A stretch of DNA of 64,000 nt from GCA-2731375 sp964590195 (lineage in GTDB: Bacteria > Pseudomonadota > Alphaproteobacteria > GCA-2731375): contig CAZPWJ010000003.1 in NCBI GenBank assembly GCA_964590195.1, forward strand, positions 59,164 through 123,163, in the 5' to 3' direction. Both the position numbers and the translations under genes were made by a program. This document shows positions 1 through 7,472 of the stretch, piece after piece (position 1 is the first letter of the stretch; the number at the start of each line of letters is the position of its first letter). Under the pieces are notes generated by a model. That model was not told the DNA's origin. It was given only the letters and a program-made list of their open reading frames with translations, and made no database searches.

Positions 1-122
1 AGACGTCCCTGGGCCTGGCGCCAAAGGATGCACTGGTCGGTTTCATCCATATCGGCACGGCGGATGGCGCGGCCCCGGCCAAGAAACGGCCCGATGCGGC
101 GGAATTTCTGCGGACCTGGTGA
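1..122 (+). CDS. Nitroreductase family protein, C-terminal end only
   Basis: The window opens inside a gene. The frame ending in TGA at 120-122 reads about 39 residues, including VGFIHIGTADG and a Pro/Arg-rich segment before a terminal Trp. This resembles the last strand and tail of FMN-dependent NADH/NADPH nitroreductases of the YdjA type. Family members reduce nitro compounds, quinones or flavins with bound FMN, but the FMN-binding part lies outside the window, so substrate and activity cannot be judged. The stop lies 36 bases before the proposed mnmE start, so the two may be co-transcribed. The family call is by resemblance of a short tail only. Confidence 0.6.
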   Translation, partial: TSLGLAPKDALVGFIHIGTADGAAPAKKRPDAAEFLRTW

Positions 123-158
123 TAACAACAGGGTAGCGACATCGAAAACCTCATCGAT

Positions 159-1478
159 ATAGCCAAGGATACTATCTATGCGCCGGCGACGGCGCCGGGG
201 CGGGCCGGGATCGCGGTGATCCGGGTTTCGGGCGCCCAGGCTGGCGCGGCGCTGGCGGCGGTGACAGGGCGCGCGGCGCTGCCGGCGGCACGGCAGGCAA
301 CGCTTGCCACCTTTGTCGATCCGGACAGCGGTGAGGCCTTGGACCGTGGCCTGGTGCTGTGGTTTCCCGGGCCCAACAGTTTCACAGGCGAGGACGTGGC
401 GGAGCTGCACGGCCACGGCGGCGGCGCTGTTGTTGCCGCGTTGTTGGCGGTTTTGAGCCGGTTGCCGGGCTGCCGGTTGGCCGAGGCGGGGGAGTTCACC
501 CGGCGCGCCTTTCAACACGGCAGGATGGATCTGACCCAGGCCGAGGGTTTGGCCGATCTGATCGCGGCGGAAACGGAGGCGCAGCGGCGGCAGGCCCAGC
601 GCCAGATGGATGGCGCCCTGGGCCGCCTGTATGAAGGCTGGCGGGCGGATCTGATCGCCGCTCTGGCCCATTTGGAAGCGGAGATCGATTTCCCGGATGA
701 GGATCTGCCCGGCGGCCTGCTGGCACGGCAGAGGCCGGTGTTGGAGGTTTTGGCCGGGGAGATTTCCGGCCATCTGGACGATGGGCATCGGGGCGAGCGC
801 CTGCGCGAGGGCTGTCATATGGTTATTCTCGGTGCGCCTAATGTGGGCAAGTCGAGCCTGCTGAATGCCCTGGCCCGCCGCGATGCGGCTATTGTCTCAT
901 CCCAGGCTGGCACGACCCGCGATATCGTCGAGGTGCATTTGAACCTGGACGGCTATCCGGTGGTTTTGGCGGACACGGCAGGTTTGCGAGAAAGCGGCGA
1001 TGCGATCGAGGCCGAGGGGGTGCGCCGCGCCCAGGAACGCGGATCCAGGGCCGATCTGAAAATCGTGCTCTATGATTGCGCCGCGACGCCCGTGCCGGGG
1101 TCGGACGTTTTGGCCCTGCTGGATGACGATGGCATTCTGGTGGCGAATAAAACTGATCGGGCCGCCGCCGCGCCAACCATGGGTTTGCCCGTTTCCATCA
1201 AGACCGGTGCCGGGATGAACGATCTGTTGCGCCGGCTTGGGGCAGAGGCGGGGCAAAGGATGGGTGACGGCGGCTCGTCCGGGCTGACGCGGGCGCGCCA
1301 CCGGCAGGGCCTTGAGGATTGCCGGGACGCCTTATTGCGCAGTCTAGGAGAGACGGATGAAGAGCTGGTAGCCGAAGACGTACGCCTGGCGGCGCGGCAT
1401 CTGGGCCGGATCACGGGTCGAGTCGATGTGGAAGATATTCTAGATGTTGTGTTCGGCGACTTCTGCATAGGCAAATAA
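159..1478 (+). CDS. mnmE: tRNA uridine-5-carboxymethylaminomethyl synthesis GTPase MnmE
   Basis: MnmE (TrmE) works with MnmG to install the 5-carboxymethylaminomethyl group on the wobble uridine of some tRNAs. The protein shows the N-terminal tetrahydrofolate-binding fold (TIYAPATAPGRAGIAVIRVSG), a central G domain with the G1 motif GAPNVGKSSL near nucleotides 831-860, TTRD and DTAG switch motifs, NKTD, and the invariant C-terminal CIGK that ends the protein. About 439 residues is normal for the family. The start is odd. The conserved N-terminus begins near base 168, yet the frame has no ATG, GTG or TTG between the in-frame stop at 123 and a GTG at 216, which would remove about 16 conserved residues. 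I place the start at ATA 159 (reading M-A-K-D-T-I-Y) as the best fit. A changed start codon or base error is possible. Confidence 0.93.
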   Translation: MAKDTIYAPATAPGRAGIAVIRVSGAQAGAALAAVTGRAALPAARQATLATFVDPDSGEALDRGLVLWFPGPNSFTGEDVAELHGHGGGAVVAALLAVLSRLPGCRLAEAGEFTRRAFQHGRMDLTQAEGLADLIAAETEAQRRQAQRQMDGALGRLYEGWRADLIAALAHLEAEIDFPDEDLPGGLLARQRPVLEVLAGEISGHLDDGHRGERLREGCHMVILGAPNVGKSSLLNALARRDAAIVSSQAGTTRDIVEVHLNLDGYPVVLADTAGLRESGDAIEAEGVRRAQERGSRADLKIVLYDCAATPVPGSDVLALLDDDGILVANKTDRAAAAPTMGLPVSIKTGAGMNDLLRRLGAEAGQRMGDGGSSGLTRARHRQGLEDCRDALLRSLGETDEELVAEDVRLAARHLGRITGRVDVEDILDVVFGDFCIGK

Positions 1479-1500
1479 AGTAGGTATTTTGCTGATACGA

Positions 1501-1516
1501 TGTTTCACGTGAAACA
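1501..1516. promoter_or_regulatory. parS centromere site 1
   Basis: The 16-base palindrome TGTTTCACGTGAAACA is identical to the consensus parS site bound by ParB. It lies between the mnmE stop and the mnmG start and is about 3.4 kb from parB. Known role: ParB loads and spreads from parS as a CTP-dependent clamp, and ParA then moves the nucleoprotein complex so that the origin region segregates. Confidence 0.93.
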
Positions 1517-1589
1517 CTGAGAGATTCTTTCCGGGATATTTTGACTGGATATTTTGACTCTGGCCTCCGCTCTGCCTATTTTGCCCGCC

Positions 1590-3461
1590 ATGAAAACCTA
1601 TGATGTCATTGTGGTTGGCGGTGGCCATGCCGGCTGCGAGGCGGCTGCTGCTGCGGCGCGTCTGGGCGCCTGCACACTGCTGTTGACTCACCGCCTGGAT
1701 ACCATCGGCGAGATGTCCTGCAACCCGGCCATCGGCGGTTTGGGCAAGGGCCATTTGGTGCGCGAGATCGATGCCCTTGATGGCCTCATGGGGCGCGTCG
1801 CGGATGCGGGCGGTATTCAGTTCCGCATGCTCAATCGACGTAAGGGGCCTGCGGTGAGGGGCCTGCGGGCCCAGGCCGATCGCGCCCTTTACCGTGCCGC
1901 CATGCAGCAGGCGTTGTCCGAGGTGGAAAACCTTTCGATACAGGCCGGCGCGGTAGACGACCTGTTGCTGCGGGACGGCGTGGTTGCGGGCGTGTGCCTG
2001 GAGGACGGGCGAGAAATACTGTGCGGCCGCGTGATCGTCACGACTGGAACATTCTTGCGCGGGCAAATTCATATTGGCGAAAAGACCTGGCCGGCGGGCC
2101 GCATGGGGGAGGCGCCGGCGCTGGGCCTATCCAAGCGCCTCTATGATCTGGGACTTAGTATGGACCGCTTGAAAACAGGGACACCGCCGCGCCTGGACGG
2201 GCGCACCATTGACTGGGCGGCGTTGGAACGACAACCGGGGGACAATCCGCCGGAGCCGTTCTCGACCCTTACCGACAGCATCCGTAATCGGCAGATCGAC
2301 TGTCACATAACCTGGACCAATCAGGCCGGGCACGAGTTGATCCGTGCCAACCTGGACCGGGCGCCCATATACTCCGGGCAGATCGAAGGCACAGGGCCGC
2401 GGTATTGCCCCTCTATCGAAGACAAGGTGGTGCGCTTCGCCGATCGGACGCGGCATCAGATCTTCCTCGAACCCGAGGGTCTGGATGACCATACGGTTTA
2501 TCCCAACGGTATTTCCACCTCCCTGCCAGAAGATGTGCAGGCGGCGCTGCTACAGGAAATTCCCGGTCTTGGCAATGTGACCATGATCCAGCCCGGCTAT
2601 GCCATTGAATACGACTTTGTTGACCCCAGGGAGCTGTGGCCCAGTCTAGAGACGCGGCGGTTGCCGGGGCTGTATCTGGCCGGACAGATCAATGGCACCA
2701 CGGGCTATGAAGAGGCGGCGGCGCAGGGCCTCATGGCTGGGTTGAACGCGGCCCTGGCAGCGGGCGGCGGCGAACATTTTATCCTGGACCGGGCCCATGG
2801 CTATATGGGCGTGATGATTGATGACCTGGTAACCCGGGGCACCCAGGAGCCCTATCGGATGTTCACCTCCCGGGCGGAATACCGGCTGCTGCTACGCTCG
2901 GATAACGCGGACCAACGGCTGACGCCCCTGGGCCTGGCCCTGGGTTGTGTCGGCACCGAACGCCGAGCCGCATTTCTGAATAAGGAGGCGGCCCTGACTA
3001 AGGCGCGGGACATTCTGGAGACGCGGCAGGTAACGCCCCATGAGGCGGGCGCCCATGGTATCGTGATTAATCAGGATGGCCGCCGGCGCAGCGGCATGGC
3101 GCTTTTGGCATTTAAGGATGTGGATTTTGCCCGGTTGATATCCATTTGGCCGGAGCTGGAGTCGCTGCCGACAGAGATTACCACGCAACTGGAAATCGAG
3201 GCCCACTATGCGAGTTATTTGTCTCGGCAACAGGCGGATATTGAAGCCTATCGGCGGGACGAGGCGTTGGAGCTGCCGAAAAATCTCGACTATGACCAAA
3301 TTTCCGGCTTTTCAAATGAAGTGCGGGAGAAATTGAAGCGCCATGGCCCCGCTACCTTGGGCGCGGCGGCGAGAATTCCCGGCGTGACCCCTGCCGCAGT
3401 GACAATTTTGCTAGCCCATGTTCGGCGGAGCAAGCGAACCGGGCGATCTGCTGTTGCCTAA
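1590..3461 (+). CDS. mnmG: tRNA uridine-5-carboxymethylaminomethyl synthesis enzyme MnmG
   Basis: MnmG (GidA) is the FAD-dependent partner of MnmE in wobble-uridine modification. The protein starts MKTYDVIVVGGGHAGCEAA, a dinucleotide-binding GxGxxG motif within the first 15 residues, followed by CNPAIGG, and later the family signatures RLKTGTPPRL, GYAIEYD, LAGQINGTTGYEEAAAQG and FTSRAEYRLLLR. The length of 623 residues is typical. ATG 1590 is chosen because it begins directly before the Rossmann fold; an in-frame TTG at 1554 would add an unlikely leader. A parS site lies 74 bases upstream. The 3' end overlaps the proposed rsmG start by 44 bases, which implies co-translation. Confidence 0.97.
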   Translation: MKTYDVIVVGGGHAGCEAAAAAARLGACTLLLTHRLDTIGEMSCNPAIGGLGKGHLVREIDALDGLMGRVADAGGIQFRMLNRRKGPAVRGLRAQADRALYRAAMQQALSEVENLSIQAGAVDDLLLRDGVVAGVCLEDGREILCGRVIVTTGTFLRGQIHIGEKTWPAGRMGEAPALGLSKRLYDLGLSMDRLKTGTPPRLDGRTIDWAALERQPGDNPPEPFSTLTDSIRNRQIDCHITWTNQAGHELIRANLDRAPIYSGQIEGTGPRYCPSIEDKVVRFADRTRHQIFLEPEGLDDHTVYPNGISTSLPEDVQAALLQEIPGLGNVTMIQPGYAIEYDFVDPRELWPSLETRRLPGLYLAGQINGTTGYEEAAAQGLMAGLNAALAAGGGEHFILDRAHGYMGVMIDDLVTRGTQEPYRMFTSRAEYRLLLRSDNADQRLTPLGLALGCVGTERRAAFLNKEAALTKARDILETRQVTPHEAGAHGIVINQDGRRRSGMALLAFKDVDFARLISIWPELESLPTEITTQLEIEAHYASYLSRQQADIEAYRRDEALELPKNLDYDQISGFSNEVREKLKRHGPATLGAAARIPGVTPAAVTILLAHVRRSKRTGRSAVA

Positions 3462-4104
3462 GGATGCTAAAACGCCCGAGCCTCTAACGGCTATCGAATT
3501 TCAGCGGGCCGCGGATGTTTCACGTGAAACACTGGAACGGCTTCAGACCTACGAATCCCTGTTGCGCAAATGGAATCCGCGTATAAATCTGGTGAGCCGG
3601 CGCAGTCTGGATGACCTTTGGCGCCGGCATATGCTCGATTCGATCCAATTGCGCACTTTCTGTCAGAATCAGGTCAATAAAAATGAATTAGCGCCTTGGT
3701 TGGACTTGGGCAGCGGCGCGGGCTTTCCCGGCTTGGTGCTTGCCATCTTCGGCATGTCGAACGTGCATCTGGTGGAGAGCGATGGCCGCAAATGCGCCTT
3801 CCTACGCGAGGCCGCGCGAATCACCCATACGGAAGTGATTGTACACAATGAGAGAATCGAGACGCTGCCGCCCCAGGGCGCGTGGACCATTTCCGCCCGC
3901 GCCCTGGCGCCGTTGCCCCGGCTGTTGCCGCTAGCCTTTCCGCATCTGATTGACGGCGGGCAAATATTGCTTTTAAAGGGACAAGATGTAGATGCTGAAT
4001 TGACCGAAGCTACAAAATATTGGAAAATGCAGGCACGGCGCATCCCAAGCATTACGGATGGGTCGGGGTCGATTTTGCAGCTGACGGAGATATCCCGTGT
4101 CTGA
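3418..4104 (+). CDS. rsmG: 16S rRNA (guanine-527-N7)-methyltransferase RsmG
   Basis: RsmG (GidB) methylates N7 of G527 in 16S rRNA using S-adenosylmethionine. The conserved block KWNPRINLVSRRSLDDLWRR is followed by the SAM-binding motif LDLGSGAGFPG at about residues 95-105. Residues VSRET at 34-38 are encoded by a perfect parS site, so a chromosome-segregation signal is built into the coding sequence. The ATG at 3418 overlaps mnmG by 44 bases and gives a leader of about 30 residues; a later start just before the VSRET helix cannot be excluded. The stop overlaps the GTG start of parA by 8 bases. Confidence 0.95.
   Translation: MFGGASEPGDLLLPKDAKTPEPLTAIEFQRAADVSRETLERLQTYESLLRKWNPRINLVSRRSLDDLWRRHMLDSIQLRTFCQNQVNKNELAPWLDLGSGAGFPGLVLAIFGMSNVHLVESDGRKCAFLREAARITHTEVIVHNERIETLPPQGAWTISARALAPLPRLLPLAFPHLIDGGQILLLKGQDVDAELTEATKYWKMQARRIPSITDGSGSILQLTEISRV
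3516..3531. promoter_or_regulatory. parS centromere site 2, inside rsmG
   Basis: A second perfect TGTTTCACGTGAAACA lies in the 5' part of rsmG, about 2.0 kb from the first site. It is read as Asp-Val-Ser-Arg-Glu-Thr in RsmG. Two identical sites next to parAB strongly suggest the ParB-loading region of the chromosome. Confidence 0.93.
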
Positions 4105-4939
4105 TTTTTCCCAAACCGATAATCCCCAATCCAATTCCGCCGATATTCGTGCCCTGAAGCCGCCCCGCATCATGGCTATTTCGAACCAAAAAGGCGGTGT
4201 CGGCAAGACCACCACGGCCATTAATCTTGGCACCGGTCTGGCCGCGATCGGCCGACGGGTCCTGGTGGTGGATCTGGACCCCCAGGGTAACGCCAGCACC
4301 GGACTGGGCATTGACCGCAACAGCCGGGCGGTGAGTTCCTATGATGTGCTGATGGGCGAGGCGACGGTGGCCGAGGCCGAGGTGGAGACAAATATCCCTG
4401 GTTTAAGCATCATCCCCTCGACCATTGATCTGACAGGCGCCGAACTGGAATTGGTTGACATGCCGCGCCGGGCCTATCGCCTGCGCGAAGCGCTTGCCGC
4501 GACGGGCAATCAACTGGACTATGTCCTCATCGATAGTCCGCCGTCCTTGGGCCTATTGACGGTCAACGCGCTGGTTGCTGCGAAATCCGTGGTGGTGCCT
4601 TTGCAGTGCGAATTTTTCGCGCTGGAAGGCCTGTCCATGCTGATGAAAACCATTGAACGCATCCGCAGCGGTTTTAATGCCGGGCTGGAAATTCAAGGCG
4701 TTGTCTTGACCATGTATGATAAGCGCAATAATCTATCGGACCAGGTGGCCCAGGATGTGCGCGATTATCTGGGCGACAAAGTGTATCGAACCATAATTCC
4801 CCGCAACGTGCGGGTGTCGGAGGCGCCGTCCCATGGCAAACCGGCTTTGTTGTATGATCACAAATGCGCCGGCAGCCTGGCCTACATGCAGTTGGCCAGC
4901 GAAATGCTGCGGCGGGAACGTTTAGCAGAGGCGGCATGA
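4097..4939 (+). CDS. parA: Chromosome-partitioning ATPase ParA
   Basis: ParA is a deviant Walker-type ATPase that binds DNA non-specifically and drives movement of ParB-parS complexes. The deviant Walker A motif KGGVGKTT is at residues 32-39, followed by VVDLDPQGNASTGLG and the Walker B-like region YVLIDSPPSLGLLTVNAL. The C-terminal part has RNVRVSEAPSHGKP, typical of chromosomal ParA/Soj. The GTG start at 4097 overlaps the end of rsmG by 8 bases and gives a leader of about 20 residues that often precedes the ATPase core in alphaproteobacteria. The stop overlaps the parB ATG (ATGA), so parA and parB are translationally coupled. Confidence 0.96.
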   Translation: MSDFSQTDNPQSNSADIRALKPPRIMAISNQKGGVGKTTTAINLGTGLAAIGRRVLVVDLDPQGNASTGLGIDRNSRAVSSYDVLMGEATVAEAEVETNIPGLSIIPSTIDLTGAELELVDMPRRAYRLREALAATGNQLDYVLIDSPPSLGLLTVNALVAAKSVVVPLQCEFFALEGLSMLMKTIERIRSGFNAGLEIQGVVLTMYDKRNNLSDQVAQDVRDYLGDKVYRTIIPRNVRVSEAPSHGKPALLYDHKCAGSLAYMQLASEMLRRERLAEAA

Positions 4940-5826
4940 GCGAGGAACCCCCCCGCAAAGGTCTAGGCCGTGGCCTCTCGGCTTTGCTGGCCGAAGATCC
5001 CGATGATCAACCGGCCCTTGACCGTCTGCGCGTGGGCAAGACGGTACCGATCGAGGCCCTGGTGCCCAACCGCTATCAGCCACGTGACTATTTCGATCCG
5101 GAGGAATTACAAGCCCTGACGGACTCAATCCAGGAAAACGGCATCCTGATGCCGATCCTGGTGCGCCGCCTCGACGACGACAACAGCAGTTTTGAAATCG
5201 TCGCCGGTGAACGCCGCTGGCGGGCGGCCCAGGCGGCAAAATTGTATGAAGTGCCGGTCATCGTCAAGGAGCTGGATGACAGCCAGGCCTTGGAAGTGGC
5301 GCTGATCGAGAATGTCCAGCGCCAGGACCTGACGGCTTTGGAAGAGGCGGAAGGCTACCACCGCCTGATGGAGGAATTCGCCAATACCCAGGACGATCTG
5401 GCGCGCCGGGTTGGCAAAAGCCGCAGCCATGTTGCTAACATCATTCGTCTGCTTGGCTTGCCCGATGGGGTCAAGGCCATGCTGCAGGACGGCCGCCTGT
5501 CGGCGGGTCATGGCCGGGCACTATTAAGCGCGGAGGACCCCGAGGCCTTGGCGCAAACCGTGGTGCAAAAAGATCTGAATGTGCGCCAGACCGAAGCCTT
5601 GGTCAAAAAGCCGCGGAAAACTGCGGCCGCAGGCGACAGCGCGACGGTGACCGAGCCGGTGCAGGACGCCAATACCCTGGCCATGGAAAAGCAGCTGTCG
5701 GAAAAACTGGGCCTAACCGTGAAGATCAACCATAAAGGCGAACGCGGCGAAGTGCGTATCGCCTTTACCTCTCTCGATCAATTCGACGAAATTCTAAATC
5801 GCCTGAACCAGCAGCCTGGCATCTGA
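4936..5826 (+). CDS. parB: Chromosome-partitioning protein ParB
   Basis: ParB binds parS, hydrolyses CTP and slides as a clamp to build the partition complex. The N-terminal KGLGRGLSALLAE element that contacts ParA is at residues 8-20. The CTP-binding motif GERRWRAAQ is at about 91-99 and ENVQRQDL at about 126-133. A helix-turn-helix (DDLARRVGKSRSHVANIIRLLGLP) is at about 153-176, and the C-terminal dimerisation segment ends the protein. The start at 4936 is fixed by the ATGA overlap with parA and by the conserved N-terminus. Its target sites are at 1501 and 3516. The gene ends 24 bases from the convergent holA stop. Confidence 0.97.
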   Translation: MSEEPPRKGLGRGLSALLAEDPDDQPALDRLRVGKTVPIEALVPNRYQPRDYFDPEELQALTDSIQENGILMPILVRRLDDDNSSFEIVAGERRWRAAQAAKLYEVPVIVKELDDSQALEVALIENVQRQDLTALEEAEGYHRLMEEFANTQDDLARRVGKSRSHVANIIRLLGLPDGVKAMLQDGRLSAGHGRALLSAEDPEALAQTVVQKDLNVRQTEALVKKPRKTAAAGDSATVTEPVQDANTLAMEKQLSEKLGLTVKINHKGERGEVRIAFTSLDQFDEILNRLNQQPGI

Positions 5827-5850
5827 TTTCAGGTCTTGCGTGCCTGGCCG

Positions 5851-6897
5851 TTATCGTCTTGCTGGTGGCCGCGCGGCATTAGCGATGCGGATCAGGGCCC
5901 GGCCACAGACGGCATCCGCCGGCATGCCCGTACTCTTACAGTCCAGTTCCGCCTGGGTCAGGATGGCCAGCGCCTGAGCCAGGCGGGCCGGTCGCCAATG
6001 ATGCAGCTGCCGCTGTATAAGCTGTTGATGTTTAAAGAAAATTGGTGGCCGGTGGGATTTAATCAACTGACCCAGGTCGTCGCCGTTGGCGGCCTTTAGC
6101 GACAGCAGATGCAGGCGTTGCAGGTGGCGGATTACCGCGCGCAGAATGGCAATGGGTGATTCGCCGGCGACACGGCATTTCGTCAAGGCTCTGTCGAGCT
6201 CGGCCTGATCGCCGCTGGCGGTGGCCAGGGCCACGTCATCCCGGGCCAGCGGCGCGCCATCGCCCACATTGGCCTCGGCCTCGGCCAGGGAAACGGAACC
6301 ACCGTTTCTACCCTTGTACAACGCCAGTTTTTCCAATTCCGAGCGGGTCGCCAGACGGTCCGTGCCCAGGTTATCGCATAAATAGGCCATGGCCGAGGGT
6401 TCGATTTCCAGGCCATGGGCTCTTAGTGTGTCCTGAATCAACCCCTCGAGGGAGCGGCCATCGTCCGGATAGCAGGGAATCGCGGCACCCCGGGAATGGC
6501 TTTCAAATAGTTTGCGCAGGCTGTCTCGTGGTGCCAGCGTACCTGCTTCTACCACCAGTAAACTGCCATTTTTGGCGATCATATCGTCGTCAAGCACGGC
6601 CTGGATCGCACCGCTGTGAGCATTTCCGGCGGAACCGAGACGCACCAGCCGTCGGCCGCCGGTCAGAGACAGGGCGCCCATTTCATCAAACAAACGGGTG
6701 GGGTCGTCCTTTAAATGGCCGGGCAGCAATTCCGCGACGCGAAAGGGATCGGATGGATCATCAACCACGGCATCGGCAAGCCGGCCCGCGCGTTCCCGCA
6801 CCAGGCCATTGTCTTCACCATATAACAACACCGCTACAATACCGTCGTCGGGCGCCCTGACAAATGCGTCAATGCCGCGATTTGCAATTTTCACCAT
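5851..6897 (-). CDS. holA: DNA polymerase III subunit delta
   Basis: HolA is the clamp-loader subunit that opens the beta sliding clamp. The 348-residue length is normal. The protein has the family pattern VAVLLYGEDNGLVRERAG near residues 21-38, then LPGHLKDDPTRLFDEMGALSL and a C-terminal helical domain with AILRAVIRHLQRLHLL. It is the last gene of a minus-strand group leuS-lptE-holA, an order common in alphaproteobacteria. The lptE stop lies 23 bases upstream. It converges on parB with 24 bases between the stops, and I see no strong hairpin terminator there. Confidence 0.93.
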   Translation of the reverse strand: MVKIANRGIDAFVRAPDDGIVAVLLYGEDNGLVRERAGRLADAVVDDPSDPFRVAELLPGHLKDDPTRLFDEMGALSLTGGRRLVRLGSAGNAHSGAIQAVLDDDMIAKNGSLLVVEAGTLAPRDSLRKLFESHSRGAAIPCYPDDGRSLEGLIQDTLRAHGLEIEPSAMAYLCDNLGTDRLATRSELEKLALYKGRNGGSVSLAEAEANVGDGAPLARDDVALATASGDQAELDRALTKCRVAGESPIAILRAVIRHLQRLHLLSLKAANGDDLGQLIKSHRPPIFFKHQQLIQRQLHHWRPARLAQALAILTQAELDCKSTGMPADAVCGRALIRIANAARPPARR

Positions 6898-6920
6898 GGC
6901 ATTACCCTGACTATGGCGCT

Positions 6921-7472
6921 CTACTCGCGGCGACGGGAAAAATAGACGGCGATGCGACCCTCTATCCCCTCGGCCACGCTATAGGCCGCGCGCCGGCGTG
7001 CGTCCCGGAGGCTGACCAGGTTGGCATAATCGGAACGTACCACGTTATAGGCGGCAATGGCGCGGAAAGAACCCTGCAGTAACTCCGTCCCATTACGGCG
7101 GTCGGTCAAAACAAAATGAGCCGAAAGCCGCAGATTATAGCGGGTTGCACTATCATCCTGTTGAAATGCCAGGCCTTCCCGGTTCTCACTCAGGGTGGTT
7201 GTTAATCGAAAAACCGGGCGCGCCGCTGCGCCCCTTGGTTGCATTCTCTCACGCAGATGATTATGTACCAGTTGTCCCACACGGTCGGCGATCGGCGCAA
7301 CCTTGACGTAGGCCATGTCGCTGAGTGTGCTGCCCGCGGCGGAGCCTGCCCGTCCTTTATCACTGTGGCCATGCAGTGGTTGAAAACCACAGCCAGTGAC
7401 GGCTCCAAGCGTCAACGCACAGAGCAATGCGACCGATAATCGACATCCAGATTGCGGCCCGGACACTGGCAT
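6921..7472 (-). CDS. lptE: LPS-assembly lipoprotein LptE
   Basis: LptE plugs the LptD barrel in the outer membrane and helps place lipopolysaccharide on the cell surface. A short signal sequence ends in the lipobox AVTGC, with the lipidated Cys at residue 28, followed by GFQPLHG, the classical start of mature alphaproteobacterial LptE. The 183-residue length and the Arg-rich tail fit the family. The gene abuts leuS directly (its start is next to the leuS stop) and is followed by holA, so the three form one transcript. Its presence implies a conventional LPS outer membrane. Confidence 0.92.
   Translation of the reverse strand: MPVSGPQSGCRLSVALLCALTLGAVTGCGFQPLHGHSDKGRAGSAAGSTLSDMAYVKVAPIADRVGQLVHNHLRERMQPRGAAARPVFRLTTTLSENREGLAFQQDDSATRYNLRLSAHFVLTDRRNGTELLQGSFRAIAAYNVVRSDYANLVSLRDARRRAAYSVAEGIEGRIAVYFSRRRE

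Noticed and set aside
5072..5096. A CACGTGA core inside parB that recalls parS
   Set aside because: Only the central 7 bases match; the outer TGTTT/AAACA arms are absent, and it lies in well-conserved coding sequence.
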